Shown one piece after another: positions 1 through 6,246 of a stretch of 36,525 nucleotides of DNA (its first letter is position 1; every line of letters starts with the position of its first letter). The stretch is from a virus. Location of the stretch: the IMG/VR virus record IMGVR_UViG_3300030012_003289, positions 1 through 36,525 of that record, one strand, 5' to 3'. The notes under the pieces are model-generated. The model saw only the letters and a program-made list of their open reading frames with translations, did no database searches and had not been told where the DNA came from. Made by a program: the position numbers and the translations under genes.

Positions 1-19
1 AGTAAGTATTCAAACAATT

Positions 20-36
20 AAATTTTATTATATATT
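20..36 (+). promoter_or_regulatory. A/T-only leader before groEL
   Basis: The bases before the groEL ATG are A and T only and end in ATTATG, with no Shine-Dalgarno. Similar A/T leaders precede the genes at 17870 and 20887. This looks like a Bacteroidota-type translation leader; a promoter function cannot be shown from sequence. Confidence 0.3.
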
Positions 37-1578
37 ATGCAAGAATTAAAGTTAGTTAAAGAACTGGCTTTTGGCGATACTGCTAGAAGCCAGATCTTAG
101 CTGGCGTTGAAAAGTTAACTAACGCAGTTAGTTCAACACTAGGCGCTAGTGGAAAATGTGTTATACTAGAAGACAAAAATGGAAAACCAGTTATAACAAA
201 AGATGGAGTTACAGTTGCTAACTCAATAACGTTACACAAACCTTTAGAAAATATTGGAGCAACACTTATAAAAGAAGCTGCTCAAAGAACAGTTAAAGAC
301 GCAGGTGATGGCACTACAACTGCAACTATATTAGCTAGATCAATACTGGACAATGCTAATAAATCTGAAACAACTCCAAGAGAAATAAAACAAGGCATTA
401 ACAAAGGAGTTGAAAACGTAATAAAATATTTAAATAAAAAAAGAAAAAAAGTAAAAGGCTCTAAAATACATCAAGTAGCTACAATATCTGCAAACAACGA
501 TAAAAAACTAGGTAATATAATAGGTGAAGCTTTTAAACTAGTAGATGAAACAGGTATTGTAATGATGGAAACTAACGAACAGCCTGAAACTGTAGTTGAA
601 CTAATAGAAGGAGTTCAATATGATCAAGCATTAAAAAACAACCATTTTATAACTAATAAAGAAAAAGGTACAGCTGAACTTAAAAATCCAATGGTATTAA
701 TAGTAGAATCTAAAATACCTAACATAAGAAAAATACAAGCAGTACTAGAGTATATTATAAAAAAAGGTAAAAGTTTATTAATTATCGCTGATGTTGATCA
801 ACAGGTGGTTTCTGCGCTGGCTATGAATAAAGTAAAGGGTAATATAAAGGTTAACATCATAGATGCACCAGTGTACGGTATAAGTAAAAAAGATACACTA
901 AGTGATTTATGCTCTGTAACTGGTGCTACTCTTATTAATGAAGATTTAGGAGATGACATGGATCTTATACAACCAGAACATTTAGGTACATGTATAAAAT
1001 CTGTTACAAATCACGAAGAAACAATATTACAAGTTGACTTGTCTAATAAACCAGAAGTAGAAGAAACTATAGTGTTATTAGAAAAGCAAATAAAAGAAAC
1101 TAAAAACCCGAATATCAAGATAAGACTTGAAAAAAGATTAGCCAAGTTAAAAGCTAAAGTAGCAACTGTTAAAGTAGGTGCTAATTCTGAAGTAGAGCTT
1201 AAAGAAAAGAAAGACAGGGTTGAAGATGCTATTTGTGCTACAAAAGCCGCGATCAAAGAAGGTATAGTGCCAGGAGGTGGAATAGCCTTACTAAACGCTT
1301 CACAAAAGCTAAAACCAACTTCTGTAGGTGAAGAAATATTGTATAAAGCAATACAAAAGCCTTATGAGTTAATACTAAAAAATGCTGGTGTAGAAGACTA
1401 TAAAACTCCCACAGTTGAAGGCATAGGATTAGATGTGGTTACAGGAAATACGGTTGATATGGTTAAAGCCGGAATTATAGATCCTTTGTTAGTTACTAAA
1501 AGTGCATTAATGAACGCGGCTTCAGTAGCTACAACAATATTATCAACTGATTGTGTAATTAATAATATACGAGCATGA
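37..1578 (+). CDS. groEL: Phage-encoded chaperonin GroEL (Hsp60)
   Basis: ATP-driven chaperonin ring subunit, 513 aa, expected to fold host or phage proteins in the cytoplasm. Sequence features: the phosphate-binding motif GDGTTTAT with Asp91 (E. coli Asp87), KEKKDRVEDA with Asp397 (the hydrolytic Asp398 equivalent), the EGIVPGGG nucleotide loop at about 408-415, and GIIDP with Asp482 (Asp495 equivalent). Equatorial, intermediate and apical regions follow in the normal order, so it should be an active ATPase. Compared with the roughly 548-aa bacterial protein it has a shortened equatorial loop near the end and no C-terminal Gly-Gly-Met tail. The ATG at 37 is preceded only by an A/T leader. 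Its stop overlaps the groES start (ATGA). The order groEL then groES is the reverse of the usual bacterial operon. Family call is firm; the substrate is unknown, with capsid or giant tail proteins as inferred candidates. Confidence 0.96.
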   Translation: MQELKLVKELAFGDTARSQILAGVEKLTNAVSSTLGASGKCVILEDKNGKPVITKDGVTVANSITLHKPLENIGATLIKEAAQRTVKDAGDGTTTATILARSILDNANKSETTPREIKQGINKGVENVIKYLNKKRKKVKGSKIHQVATISANNDKKLGNIIGEAFKLVDETGIVMMETNEQPETVVELIEGVQYDQALKNNHFITNKEKGTAELKNPMVLIVESKIPNIRKIQAVLEYIIKKGKSLLIIADVDQQVVSALAMNKVKGNIKVNIIDAPVYGISKKDTLSDLCSVTGATLINEDLGDDMDLIQPEHLGTCIKSVTNHEETILQVDLSNKPEVEETIVLLEKQIKETKNPNIKIRLEKRLAKLKAKVATVKVGANSEVELKEKKDRVEDAICATKAAIKEGIVPGGGIALLNASQKLKPTSVGEEILYKAIQKPYELILKNAGVEDYKTPTVEGIGLDVVTGNTVDMVKAGIIDPLLVTKSALMNAASVATTILSTDCVINNIRA

Positions 1579-1835
1579 GAGCAATAGGTAAGTATATAGT
1601 TATTAAACCAATTAAAGAAGTTGACACAAAAACAAAAGGAGGCTTAATACTAGCTGAAGCGCAAAGAGAAGATATAAGATACAGGCGTGCTAAGGTTATA
1701 AAACCAGGTACTGATGTTAAAGCTTTAAAAACAGGTGACGAAATATATTATGATAAAGCAGCTGGTTTTAAAATAGAGATTAAAAAAGAAGAGTATAAAG
1801 TTATTAAAGAGTTTGATGTAGTAGTTGTATTATGA
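1575..1835 (+). CDS. groES: Co-chaperonin GroES (Cpn10)
   Basis: Small lid protein for GroEL, 86 aa, close to the roughly 95-aa bacterial family size. It starts with the typical first strand (YIVIKPIKEV), then a mobile-loop region TKTKGGLILAEAQ in which GLIL takes the place of the GroEL-binding Ile-Val-Leu tripeptide. After this come AKVIKPGTDVKALKTGDEIYY (roof and GD turn) and a hydrophobic last strand (FDVVVVL). It overlaps groEL by 4 nt (ATGA), so the two are translationally coupled and probably act as a matched pair. The next gene again overlaps by 4 nt. The fold call is strong. Whether it works with host GroEL or only with the phage GroEL is inference. Confidence 0.92.
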   Translation: MRAIGKYIVIKPIKEVDTKTKGGLILAEAQREDIRYRRAKVIKPGTDVKALKTGDEIYYDKAAGFKIEIKKEEYKVIKEFDVVVVL

Positions 1836-2260
1836 GATTACACTCTTCTGATTTAAAAGAATTAAATTTACTTAAACATTATAGAATTATCCGTAAGTGG
1901 GCGTGTAAAACTAACGATTTAAACGACGCGGATCTAGAGCTTTTAATATACTTAGAAGCTATTGATCTTTTTACTAAAGATGATTTTAAAAAAGGTACAT
2001 ACTCGTATAGCTGGGATAACAGGCGCTGGAACAGATTATTGAAACAAGGGTGGATTACAGTGTGGAGGAGAAGAAATCGCACAACTCAGAAATATCATAT
2101 ATATAAAGTTTCTCAAAAGTGTAAACAGCTTACAAGTAGAATGTATCGTATTATGTTAGGTGAAGAAAACATGCCTACAAAGAAGTTAGAAAAAAGTAAC
2201 AGATATAGTTATAAGGTAACAACTAAAGCAGTGGAATATGCCAACAAAGACAAATTATAA
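1832..2260 (+). CDS. Probable winged-helix (MarR-like) DNA-binding protein
   Basis: 142 aa, basic, no membrane segment. The N-terminal half is helical (KHYRIIRKWACK, then DADLELLIYLEAI). Residues about 58-92 read as a recognition helix (WDNRRWNRLLKQGWI) followed by a basic two-strand wing (VWRRRNRTTQKYHIYKV), the arrangement of MarR-type winged helices. The C-terminus is basic and helical. It overlaps groES by 4 nt and the next gene by 23 nt, so it belongs to the same transcription unit. A role as a transcriptional regulator of late genes is possible but inferred; it could equally be a virion DNA-binding protein. Confidence 0.5.
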   Translation: MRLHSSDLKELNLLKHYRIIRKWACKTNDLNDADLELLIYLEAIDLFTKDDFKKGTYSYSWDNRRWNRLLKQGWITVWRRRNRTTQKYHIYKVSQKCKQLTSRMYRIMLGEENMPTKKLEKSNRYSYKVTTKAVEYANKDKL

Positions 2261-2777
2261 ATCACCAGTCACAATGCCAGCCACAATGGCAGCTGCAAAT
2301 CAAGCTCAAGTATTTTCAACAGCTGGAAATTTAGCAGGAGACGCTCTTGGTTCTTTTAGAGGCGATGATCCTACTAAAAAAGGTTATCAACAGAATATAG
2401 CTGCAAGCGGAGCTTTAAAAGGAGCCGGAACAGGAGCTTCTTTAGGTACTATGATAATGCCTGGTATTGGAACCGCTATAGGAGCAGGTTTAGGTGCAAT
2501 AGTAGGTGGAGTAGGAGGCCATTTAAAAGGTAAAAAAGAAAAAGAAGCGTTTGAAGAAGAGCAAGAAGAAATAGCCATAGGACAAGGCGTTTCAAAAGCT
2601 AAACAACAATTTATGCAAAATCAAGCTATGTATGGCGCTGTAGAAAGCCCTATTTCTTTTTTAACTAAAGAATTAAAATCAACACCATTTATACCACCCA
2701 AAAATATGTCAGCTCTACAATACAAGGGCTATTCAAAAATGAAAGAAATATCTGGAGTTAATACTCTACCAAGTTAA
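2238..2777 (+). CDS. Glycine-zipper protein, possible virion or membrane-active component
   Basis: 179 aa, function not recognised. Residues about 55-97 form a Gly/Ala-rich hydrophobic stretch with repeated GxxxG spacing (GIGTAIGAGLGAIVGGVGG), a glycine zipper able to pack as a transmembrane helix pair. It is followed by a highly charged helix (KGKKEKEAFEEEQEE). The N-terminus is Ala/Thr/Gln-rich and resembles the start of phage internal virion proteins. It overlaps the upstream gene by 23 nt. The hydrophobic segment suggests insertion into a membrane during DNA entry or lysis, which is inference only. Confidence 0.55.
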   Translation: MPTKTNYKSPVTMPATMAAANQAQVFSTAGNLAGDALGSFRGDDPTKKGYQQNIAASGALKGAGTGASLGTMIMPGIGTAIGAGLGAIVGGVGGHLKGKKEKEAFEEEQEEIAIGQGVSKAKQQFMQNQAMYGAVESPISFLTKELKSTPFIPPKNMSALQYKGYSKMKEISGVNTLPS

Positions 2778-2793
2778 TTTTAAAAAAAAAGTT

Positions 2794-2928
2794 ATGCACG
2801 CTCACAATAGTAAATGCACATGTAATGTAAAGATACCTTCTGATAAAACAATGAGGCCAACTACTAAATATTTTAAAATGCACTCACCAGTGTATAAAGG
2901 CAACGCTGTTTTAAACGCTCAGAAATAA
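2794..2928 (+). CDS. Small hypothetical protein with His/Cys-rich N-terminus
   Basis: 44-aa gene, ATG at 2794 after an A-rich leader, stop TAA at 2926-2928. Its last base is the first base of the next ATG (TAATG), the same junction used by its neighbours, which supports it as real. The N-terminus MHAHNSKCTC holds HxH and CxC and could bind metal. The C-terminal part (KMHSPVYKGNAV) recalls the Met/Ser/Pro/Tyr-Lys wording of the repeat protein at 6247. No function can be assigned. Confidence 0.5.
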   Translation: MHAHNSKCTCNVKIPSDKTMRPTTKYFKMHSPVYKGNAVLNAQK

Positions 2929-3068
2929 TGGAAGATCTAAGATTATATATGTTAAACGCTTCATCTTTAGCTTTAAGCTTCACCGACTGGATAGAACCAA
3001 TTTTAAAAGTTTTATTATTATCTATAACTATAGGATATACTATTCATAAGTGGTGGAAAATAAAATAA
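2928..3068 (+). CDS. Small single-pass membrane protein
   Basis: 46-aa gene beginning in a TAATG junction with the previous gene. A hydrophobic segment at about residues 22-38 (ILKVLLLSITIGYTI) is followed by a positive tail (HKWWKIK), giving an N-out/C-in prediction. It lies directly before the M15 peptidase and other membrane proteins, so a helper role in lysis (holin-like or regulator) is plausible. The family is not named. Confidence 0.55.
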   Translation: MEDLRLYMLNASSLALSFTDWIEPILKVLLLSITIGYTIHKWWKIK

Positions 3069-3074
3069 TTAATT

Positions 3075-3536
3075 TTGAAAAATATAAGTAAACACATATC
3101 ATACAAAGAAGCAACTAGATCTATAACTGCTAAAAGATTAGGTATTGATAATACTCCAGATGTAGAGCAAATATATAATATGCAAGTATTAGCTGAAAAC
3201 ATATTTGAACCTCTTAGAAAGCACGTAGGAAAACCTATATGTATAAACAGCATGTTTAGATCACCAGAACTTAACAAATCAGTAGGCGGTAGTATGACTT
3301 CTCAGCATTGTAAAGGCCAAGCTATAGATATCGATGATAAATACGGTCATGCTACAAACGCAGAAATGTTTGAGTTTATAAAAAATAACTTAAACTTTGA
3401 TCAAATGATATGGGAGTTTGGCGATGATGAAAATCCTGACTGGGTTCATGTAAGCTATATATCTAAAGAAGAAAATAGAAATAAAATATTAAAAGCATAT
3501 AAAAATAAAGGTAGAACTGCTTACAAAGTTATATAA
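3075..3536 (+). CDS. M15-family peptidase, likely endolysin (cell-wall endopeptidase)
   Basis: 153-aa zinc peptidase of the M15 (D-Ala-D-Ala carboxypeptidase/VanY-like) type. It has the SQHCKGQAIDI motif with zinc ligands His78 and Asp85 and a second site DWVHVSY with His125. The preceding block (CINSMFRSPELNKSVGG) is the characteristic lead-in of the phage M15 branch. No signal peptide, so it would need a holin; several small membrane genes and a 3TM holin lie nearby. The start is a TTG at 3075: the frame upstream is closed by a stop at 3066-3068 and contains no ATG. It ends in a TAATG junction with the next gene. Peptide cross-link cleavage in host peptidoglycan is the expected activity. 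Confidence 0.88.
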   Translation: MKNISKHISYKEATRSITAKRLGIDNTPDVEQIYNMQVLAENIFEPLRKHVGKPICINSMFRSPELNKSVGGSMTSQHCKGQAIDIDDKYGHATNAEMFEFIKNNLNFDQMIWEFGDDENPDWVHVSYISKEENRNKILKAYKNKGRTAYKVI

Positions 3537-3808
3537 TGAAAATAAACCAAAGCACAGAGCTAAATATAGATATTAAAACTATTGTAGCTATTATAATGTT
3601 TACATCTTCTATGGTGGGAATGTATTATACTTTACAATCAGATATAGATGACGCTAAAAAAATGCCAAAAGCTGTAATAGATAGAATAGAGTATGATTTA
3701 AAACAAGATTGGCATACTAACCATATTAACAAGCTTGAGGATGAAGTTAAAGAGCTTAGAAAGTGGTGTAAAGAGCTTGATGAAGAAATATATAAAAAGA
3801 AAAGATAA
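3536..3808 (+). CDS. Membrane-anchored coiled-coil protein (spanin- or holin-like candidate)
   Basis: 90 aa. One transmembrane helix at about residues 14-33 (TIVAIIMFTSSMVGMYY) is followed by a charged, helical, probably coiled-coil tail (NKLEDEVKELRKWCKELDEE). Both borders are TAATG junctions. Lying immediately downstream of the M15 peptidase and upstream of another one-helix protein, it occupies the place where phages carry holins or i-spanins. No lipoprotein partner is visible, so the spanin reading is only one option. Confidence 0.6.
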   Translation: MKINQSTELNIDIKTIVAIIMFTSSMVGMYYTLQSDIDDAKKMPKAVIDRIEYDLKQDWHTNHINKLEDEVKELRKWCKELDEEIYKKKR

Positions 3809-4050
3809 TGGAAGAAGTTTTAAATCTAGTTAAAGAATTTGGATTATCCTTAGTAATAGCAATAGGAGCTTTATATGCTTTATATCAGTTTTTCTTTTTT
3901 AGCATTAGAGAAGTTAAAACGACGTTTGAAAAAAGACATGAAACAAATGCTAAGAATATGGATCAAGTTAAAGTAAGTTTAGCAGAAATAAAATCTGATC
4001 TTAAAATACTAGTTGAATTTATAAAAGAAATAAATAAAAAACGAACGTAA
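3808..4050 (+). CDS. Small single-pass membrane protein, holin-like (BhlA/UviB-type layout)
   Basis: 80 aa. An N-terminal hydrophobic helix at about residues 12-31 (GLSLVIAIGALYALYQFFFF) is followed by an amphipathic charged helix (residues 38-76) and a basic end (EINKKRT). This is the layout of BhlA/UviB-like phage holins. It is joined to its neighbours by TAATG overlaps. With the clearer 3TM holin at 6729, this phage would have two pore-forming candidates. Confidence 0.6.
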   Translation: MEEVLNLVKEFGLSLVIAIGALYALYQFFFFSIREVKTTFEKRHETNAKNMDQVKVSLAEIKSDLKILVEFIKEINKKRT

Positions 4051-4199
4051 TGGGAAAAATATCAGGACCTTGTAAAGCGGCTGCTAAAAGAAAATTTAAG
4101 GTATGGCCTTCAGCTTATGCTAGCGGCTGGGGTGTGAGATGTACTAAAGCAGGTGGACCATCTAAATTTGGAGGTGGTAAAAAGAAAAAGAAAAAGTGA
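4050..4199 (+). CDS. Tiny basic protein with a 'WPSAYAS' core
   Basis: 49-aa gene, ATG at 4050 sharing a base with the preceding TAA, stop TGA at 4197-4199. The core KVWPSAYASGWGVRCTKAGG with a preceding CKAAAKRK and a C-terminal poly-lysine run (GGGKKKKKK) belongs to a type of short, basic protein I recall from aquatic phages and giant viruses; no function is established. It has two cysteines and no hydrophobic segment. It is the first of five consecutive small basic Cys proteins and could bind nucleic acid or package with DNA (inference). Confidence 0.6.
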   Translation: MGKISGPCKAAAKRKFKVWPSAYASGWGVRCTKAGGPSKFGGGKKKKKK

Positions 4200-4366
4200 A
4201 AAAAAGAGGCGGAGCATATAGAGGCACTTTAAAAGCTAGAATTAACAAACTGTATGGTGGAGATGTTACTTGTAGTAAAGTTAAAAAGCTTAAAAAAAGA
4301 AACAATAGAACTAAAAGAGATGTTCAACTTTCTAATTGGTTTATTAATATGCATAGTTGTAAGTGA
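4196..4366 (+). CDS. Tiny basic Cys protein, GTG start
   Basis: 56-aa frame starting with GTG at 4196, overlapping the previous stop by 4 nt (GTGA) and ending in TGATG that supplies the next ATG. These junctions match the local style and support it as a true gene. It is strongly basic, with the motif TCSKVKKLKKR; the same TCSKVKK wording recurs in the 96-aa protein at 4877, suggesting duplication of a small module. It ends NMHSCK. Function unknown; nucleic-acid binding is the simplest guess. Confidence 0.5.
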   Translation: MKKRGGAYRGTLKARINKLYGGDVTCSKVKKLKKRNNRTKRDVQLSNWFINMHSCK

Positions 4367-4893
4367 TGAATTTTAAAAACTTTAATATAGATAAATTTAA
4401 AAATAAAAAGCCACCTAAAGATAATTCATTAACAACTTTATCTGAAATACAAGCACTAGGTAGAATACCAATAAATAAAAGCTTTATCTCAAAAAATGAT
4501 GACATAAGTAAAGAGTTTAATAAAATAATAAAAGACGAAGGTATAGATGATTTAATAGATAAATCAACTAGCGTTATAATTAAATTAAAAAAACATTTCA
4601 ATAGACCAAGACCAAAAGAACTTGCTAAACAGTTTGGTATAAAGCTAGAAAACGTAGAGCTTCCATCTATGAAAACACCGTCTTATCCTTCTGGACACTC
4701 TACTCAAGCTTATTTAATATCAGAGTATTTAAAAAGTAAATATCCAAACAAGTTTAGAGAACTAGATAAAAAAGCAAAAGACATATCTGATAGTAGAAAT
4801 GTAGCAAGAGCTCATTATAAATCAGATTCTGACTTTGGCAAAGAGTTAGGTTTAGAAATGTTTAACTTTATTAAAAATGGCGAAAGATCCTAA
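4366..4893 (+). CDS. PAP2-type (class A acid) phosphatase
   Basis: 175 aa when started at the ATG at 4366; a GTG one codon upstream is possible. It carries all three PAP2/haloperoxidase signatures: K75-x6-R82-P83 (KKHFNRPRP), P108-S-G-H111 (SYPSGHSTQ) and S143-R144-x5-H150-x3-D154 (SRNVARAHYKSD). His150 is the expected nucleophile, with His111 as acid/base. No hydrophobic helices, so it resembles soluble non-specific acid phosphatases rather than membrane lipid phosphatases. It is placed among lysis and small basic genes and its stop overlaps the next gene by 17 nt. Likely roles are hydrolysing phosphate monoesters for phosphate supply or trimming envelope phosphates; the substrate cannot be told from sequence. 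Confidence 0.88.
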   Translation: MNFKNFNIDKFKNKKPPKDNSLTTLSEIQALGRIPINKSFISKNDDISKEFNKIIKDEGIDDLIDKSTSVIIKLKKHFNRPRPKELAKQFGIKLENVELPSMKTPSYPSGHSTQAYLISEYLKSKYPNKFRELDKKAKDISDSRNVARAHYKSDSDFGKELGLEMFNFIKNGERS

Positions 4894-5167
4894 AAAAGGC
4901 ACAGGTAAAAAACCAAAAGGCTCTGGGCGTAGATTATATACAGATGAAAATCCAAAAGATACTGTAAAAATAAAATACGCTACAGAAGCAGATGCTAGAG
5001 CTACTTGTAGTAAAGTTAAAAAAGTAAATAAGCCTTTTGCAAGAAAAATACAAATAATGACAGTTGTAGAACAACGTAGTCGTTATGGTAACAAACCAAA
5101 ACAAAGAGCTATAGCTAAACGCTGTAAAGACGCAATAAGAAGATTACATGGCAAAAAAAAGACCTGA
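4877..5167 (+). CDS. Small basic Cys protein (second TCSKVKK copy)
   Basis: 96 aa, very Lys/Arg-rich, with no membrane segment. The N-terminus is a flexible KKGTGKKPKGSGRRLYTDE stretch. The middle holds ATCSKVKKVNKPFARKIQ, which shares TCSKVKK with the 56-aa protein at 4196. The end is a basic amphipathic helix with a Cys (AIAKRCKDAIRRLHGKKK). It overlaps the PAP2 gene by 17 nt and the following gene by 20 nt. I recall similar short proteins in marine phages, with no assigned function. A DNA- or RNA-binding virion protein is a guess from charge only. Confidence 0.6.
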   Translation: MAKDPKKGTGKKPKGSGRRLYTDENPKDTVKIKYATEADARATCSKVKKVNKPFARKIQIMTVVEQRSRYGNKPKQRAIAKRCKDAIRRLHGKKKT

Positions 5168-5393
5168 GTGGAAAGACAGTAAATATGCAGATGCAAAAGG
5201 TAAGTTTAAAAAACTAAACTGCGGTGAACTAGCCTCTTGGTTAGTTAGTTCTAGAAAAAGAAATAAAAAAGCAATTGTAGGTAGTTTAAATCAACAAATA
5301 GTTTTTAATAGAAAGAAAAAACCAAGCTATGCTAAAAAAATGGTTTGTGCTAGAAATAAAGCAATGAAAATATTAGGTGATGCCAAAAAGTAA
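5148..5393 (+). CDS. Small basic Cys protein
   Basis: 81 aa, strongly basic, two cysteines (LNCGELASWL and MVCARNKAMKIL), each followed by a short amphipathic helix, with KKKPSYAKK between. It starts inside the end of the previous gene (20-nt overlap) and its end overlaps the next gene. Domain not recognised. The shared charge, size and Cys-plus-basic-helix layout link it to its four neighbours. Confidence 0.55.
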   Translation: MAKKRPEWKDSKYADAKGKFKKLNCGELASWLVSSRKRNKKAIVGSLNQQIVFNRKKKPSYAKKMVCARNKAMKILGDAKK

Positions 5394-5898
5394 AATAAAA
5401 GGAGGAGGTACTAAAAAAGTTTGTTTGCCAGCAGCTAAAGTAAGATCTATGAGTAAATCTGAAAGACAGTCTGTTGTTAGAGCAAAGCGTAAAGCAGCTG
5501 CTTCTGGTAAATATAAAAGATCTAGTAAATCAAATGTAAAAGGAGCTCGTAAAAAAGGTGCAACACTTAGAGATTGGTTTGAAAAAGAAAACTGGATAAA
5601 CGTTGCTACAGGTAGACCTTGTGGCGAGTCAAGTAAAAAAAGTCCTGTTAAAAAATTAAGAAAAACTACTAAAGGAAAAGGTAGACATTTTTTATCTGTA
5701 AAAGAAGGCGGAGGAATGACAGAAGCTGGTAGAAAAGCATATAAAAAAGAAAATCCTGGAAGTAAATTATCTGCGCCTGTGACTGGAAAAGTTAAACCTG
5801 GTAGTAAAGCTGCTAAACGTAGAAAATCCTTTTGCGCTAGATCTAAAAGTTGGACAAGTGAAAGAGGTAAAGCAGCTAGACGTAGATGGAAATGTTAA
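5380..5898 (+). CDS. Basic DUF6321-like protein
   Basis: 172 aa from the ATG at 5380 (a GTG one codon earlier is possible). The protein is extremely rich in Lys, Arg, Ser and Gly. Residues about 55-85 carry RDWFEKENWINVATGRPCG, and the C-terminal third has MTEAGRKAYKKENPGSKLSA, KRRKSFCARSKSW and ends RRRWKC. This combination matches, from memory, the DUF6321-type proteins found in aquatic phages and large eukaryotic viruses. Three conserved-looking cysteines (GRPCG, SFCAR, WKC) and aromatic anchors suggest a small folded, possibly metal- or DNA-binding unit. It may be virion-associated; this is inference. It overlaps the upstream gene by 14 nt. Confidence 0.7.
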   Translation: MPKSKIKGGGTKKVCLPAAKVRSMSKSERQSVVRAKRKAAASGKYKRSSKSNVKGARKKGATLRDWFEKENWINVATGRPCGESSKKSPVKKLRKTTKGKGRHFLSVKEGGGMTEAGRKAYKKENPGSKLSAPVTGKVKPGSKAAKRRKSFCARSKSWTSERGKAARRRWKC

Positions 5899-5901
5899 GA
5901 T

Positions 5902-6243
5902 ATGGCTTTTAAATTAAAACCACCTATACCTTGGTATAATACTGAGGTTATGAATACTCAAATACATTATGTACCTGAAGAGAAAGGTGTGTTAGGTAGA
6001 GCTAACATGAATGGAACTATAACTATAAACAATAAAGTAAAGAATTTAAATCAAATAAATAAAATTATAAAACATGAGATGGTTCATATCAAACAAATGA
6101 AAAGTGGTAGACTAGCTTATGACGATAACAACATTTATCACCGTAAAAGTGGTAAAGGTAAATGGAAAGTTAAAAAAAGAAGTAACAAAGTAGACGGTTC
6201 TCCATCATCTTGGTGGGAGAAAGAAGCTTATAATAAAAAATAA
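5902..6243 (+). CDS. Small putative zinc metallopeptidase (HExxH)
   Basis: 113 aa. Residues 58-62 are HEMVH in the context IIKHEMVHIKQMKSG, the zinc-binding HExxH helix. A downstream WWEKEAY (Glu106/Glu108) gives a plausible third ligand, as in gluzincin- and DUF4157-like minimal peptidases. The N-terminal part forms a short beta region (RANMNGTITINNKVK) leading into the helix. No signal peptide or membrane helix. It lies between small basic genes and the repeat protein, and a role in maturing virion proteins or in lysis is possible. The substrate is unknown. Confidence 0.65.
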   Translation: MAFKLKPPIPWYNTEVMNTQIHYVPEEKGVLGRANMNGTITINNKVKNLNQINKIIKHEMVHIKQMKSGRLAYDDNNIYHRKSGKGKWKVKKRSNKVDGSPSSWWEKEAYNKK

Positions 6244-6246
6244 ATT

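Noticed and set aside
1-2260. A bacterial chromosome origin for the groEL-groES end
   Set aside because: The same base composition, overlap style, leaders and strand run straight into phage genes, with the chaperonin order reversed from the bacterial operon; a phage locus is the simpler reading.
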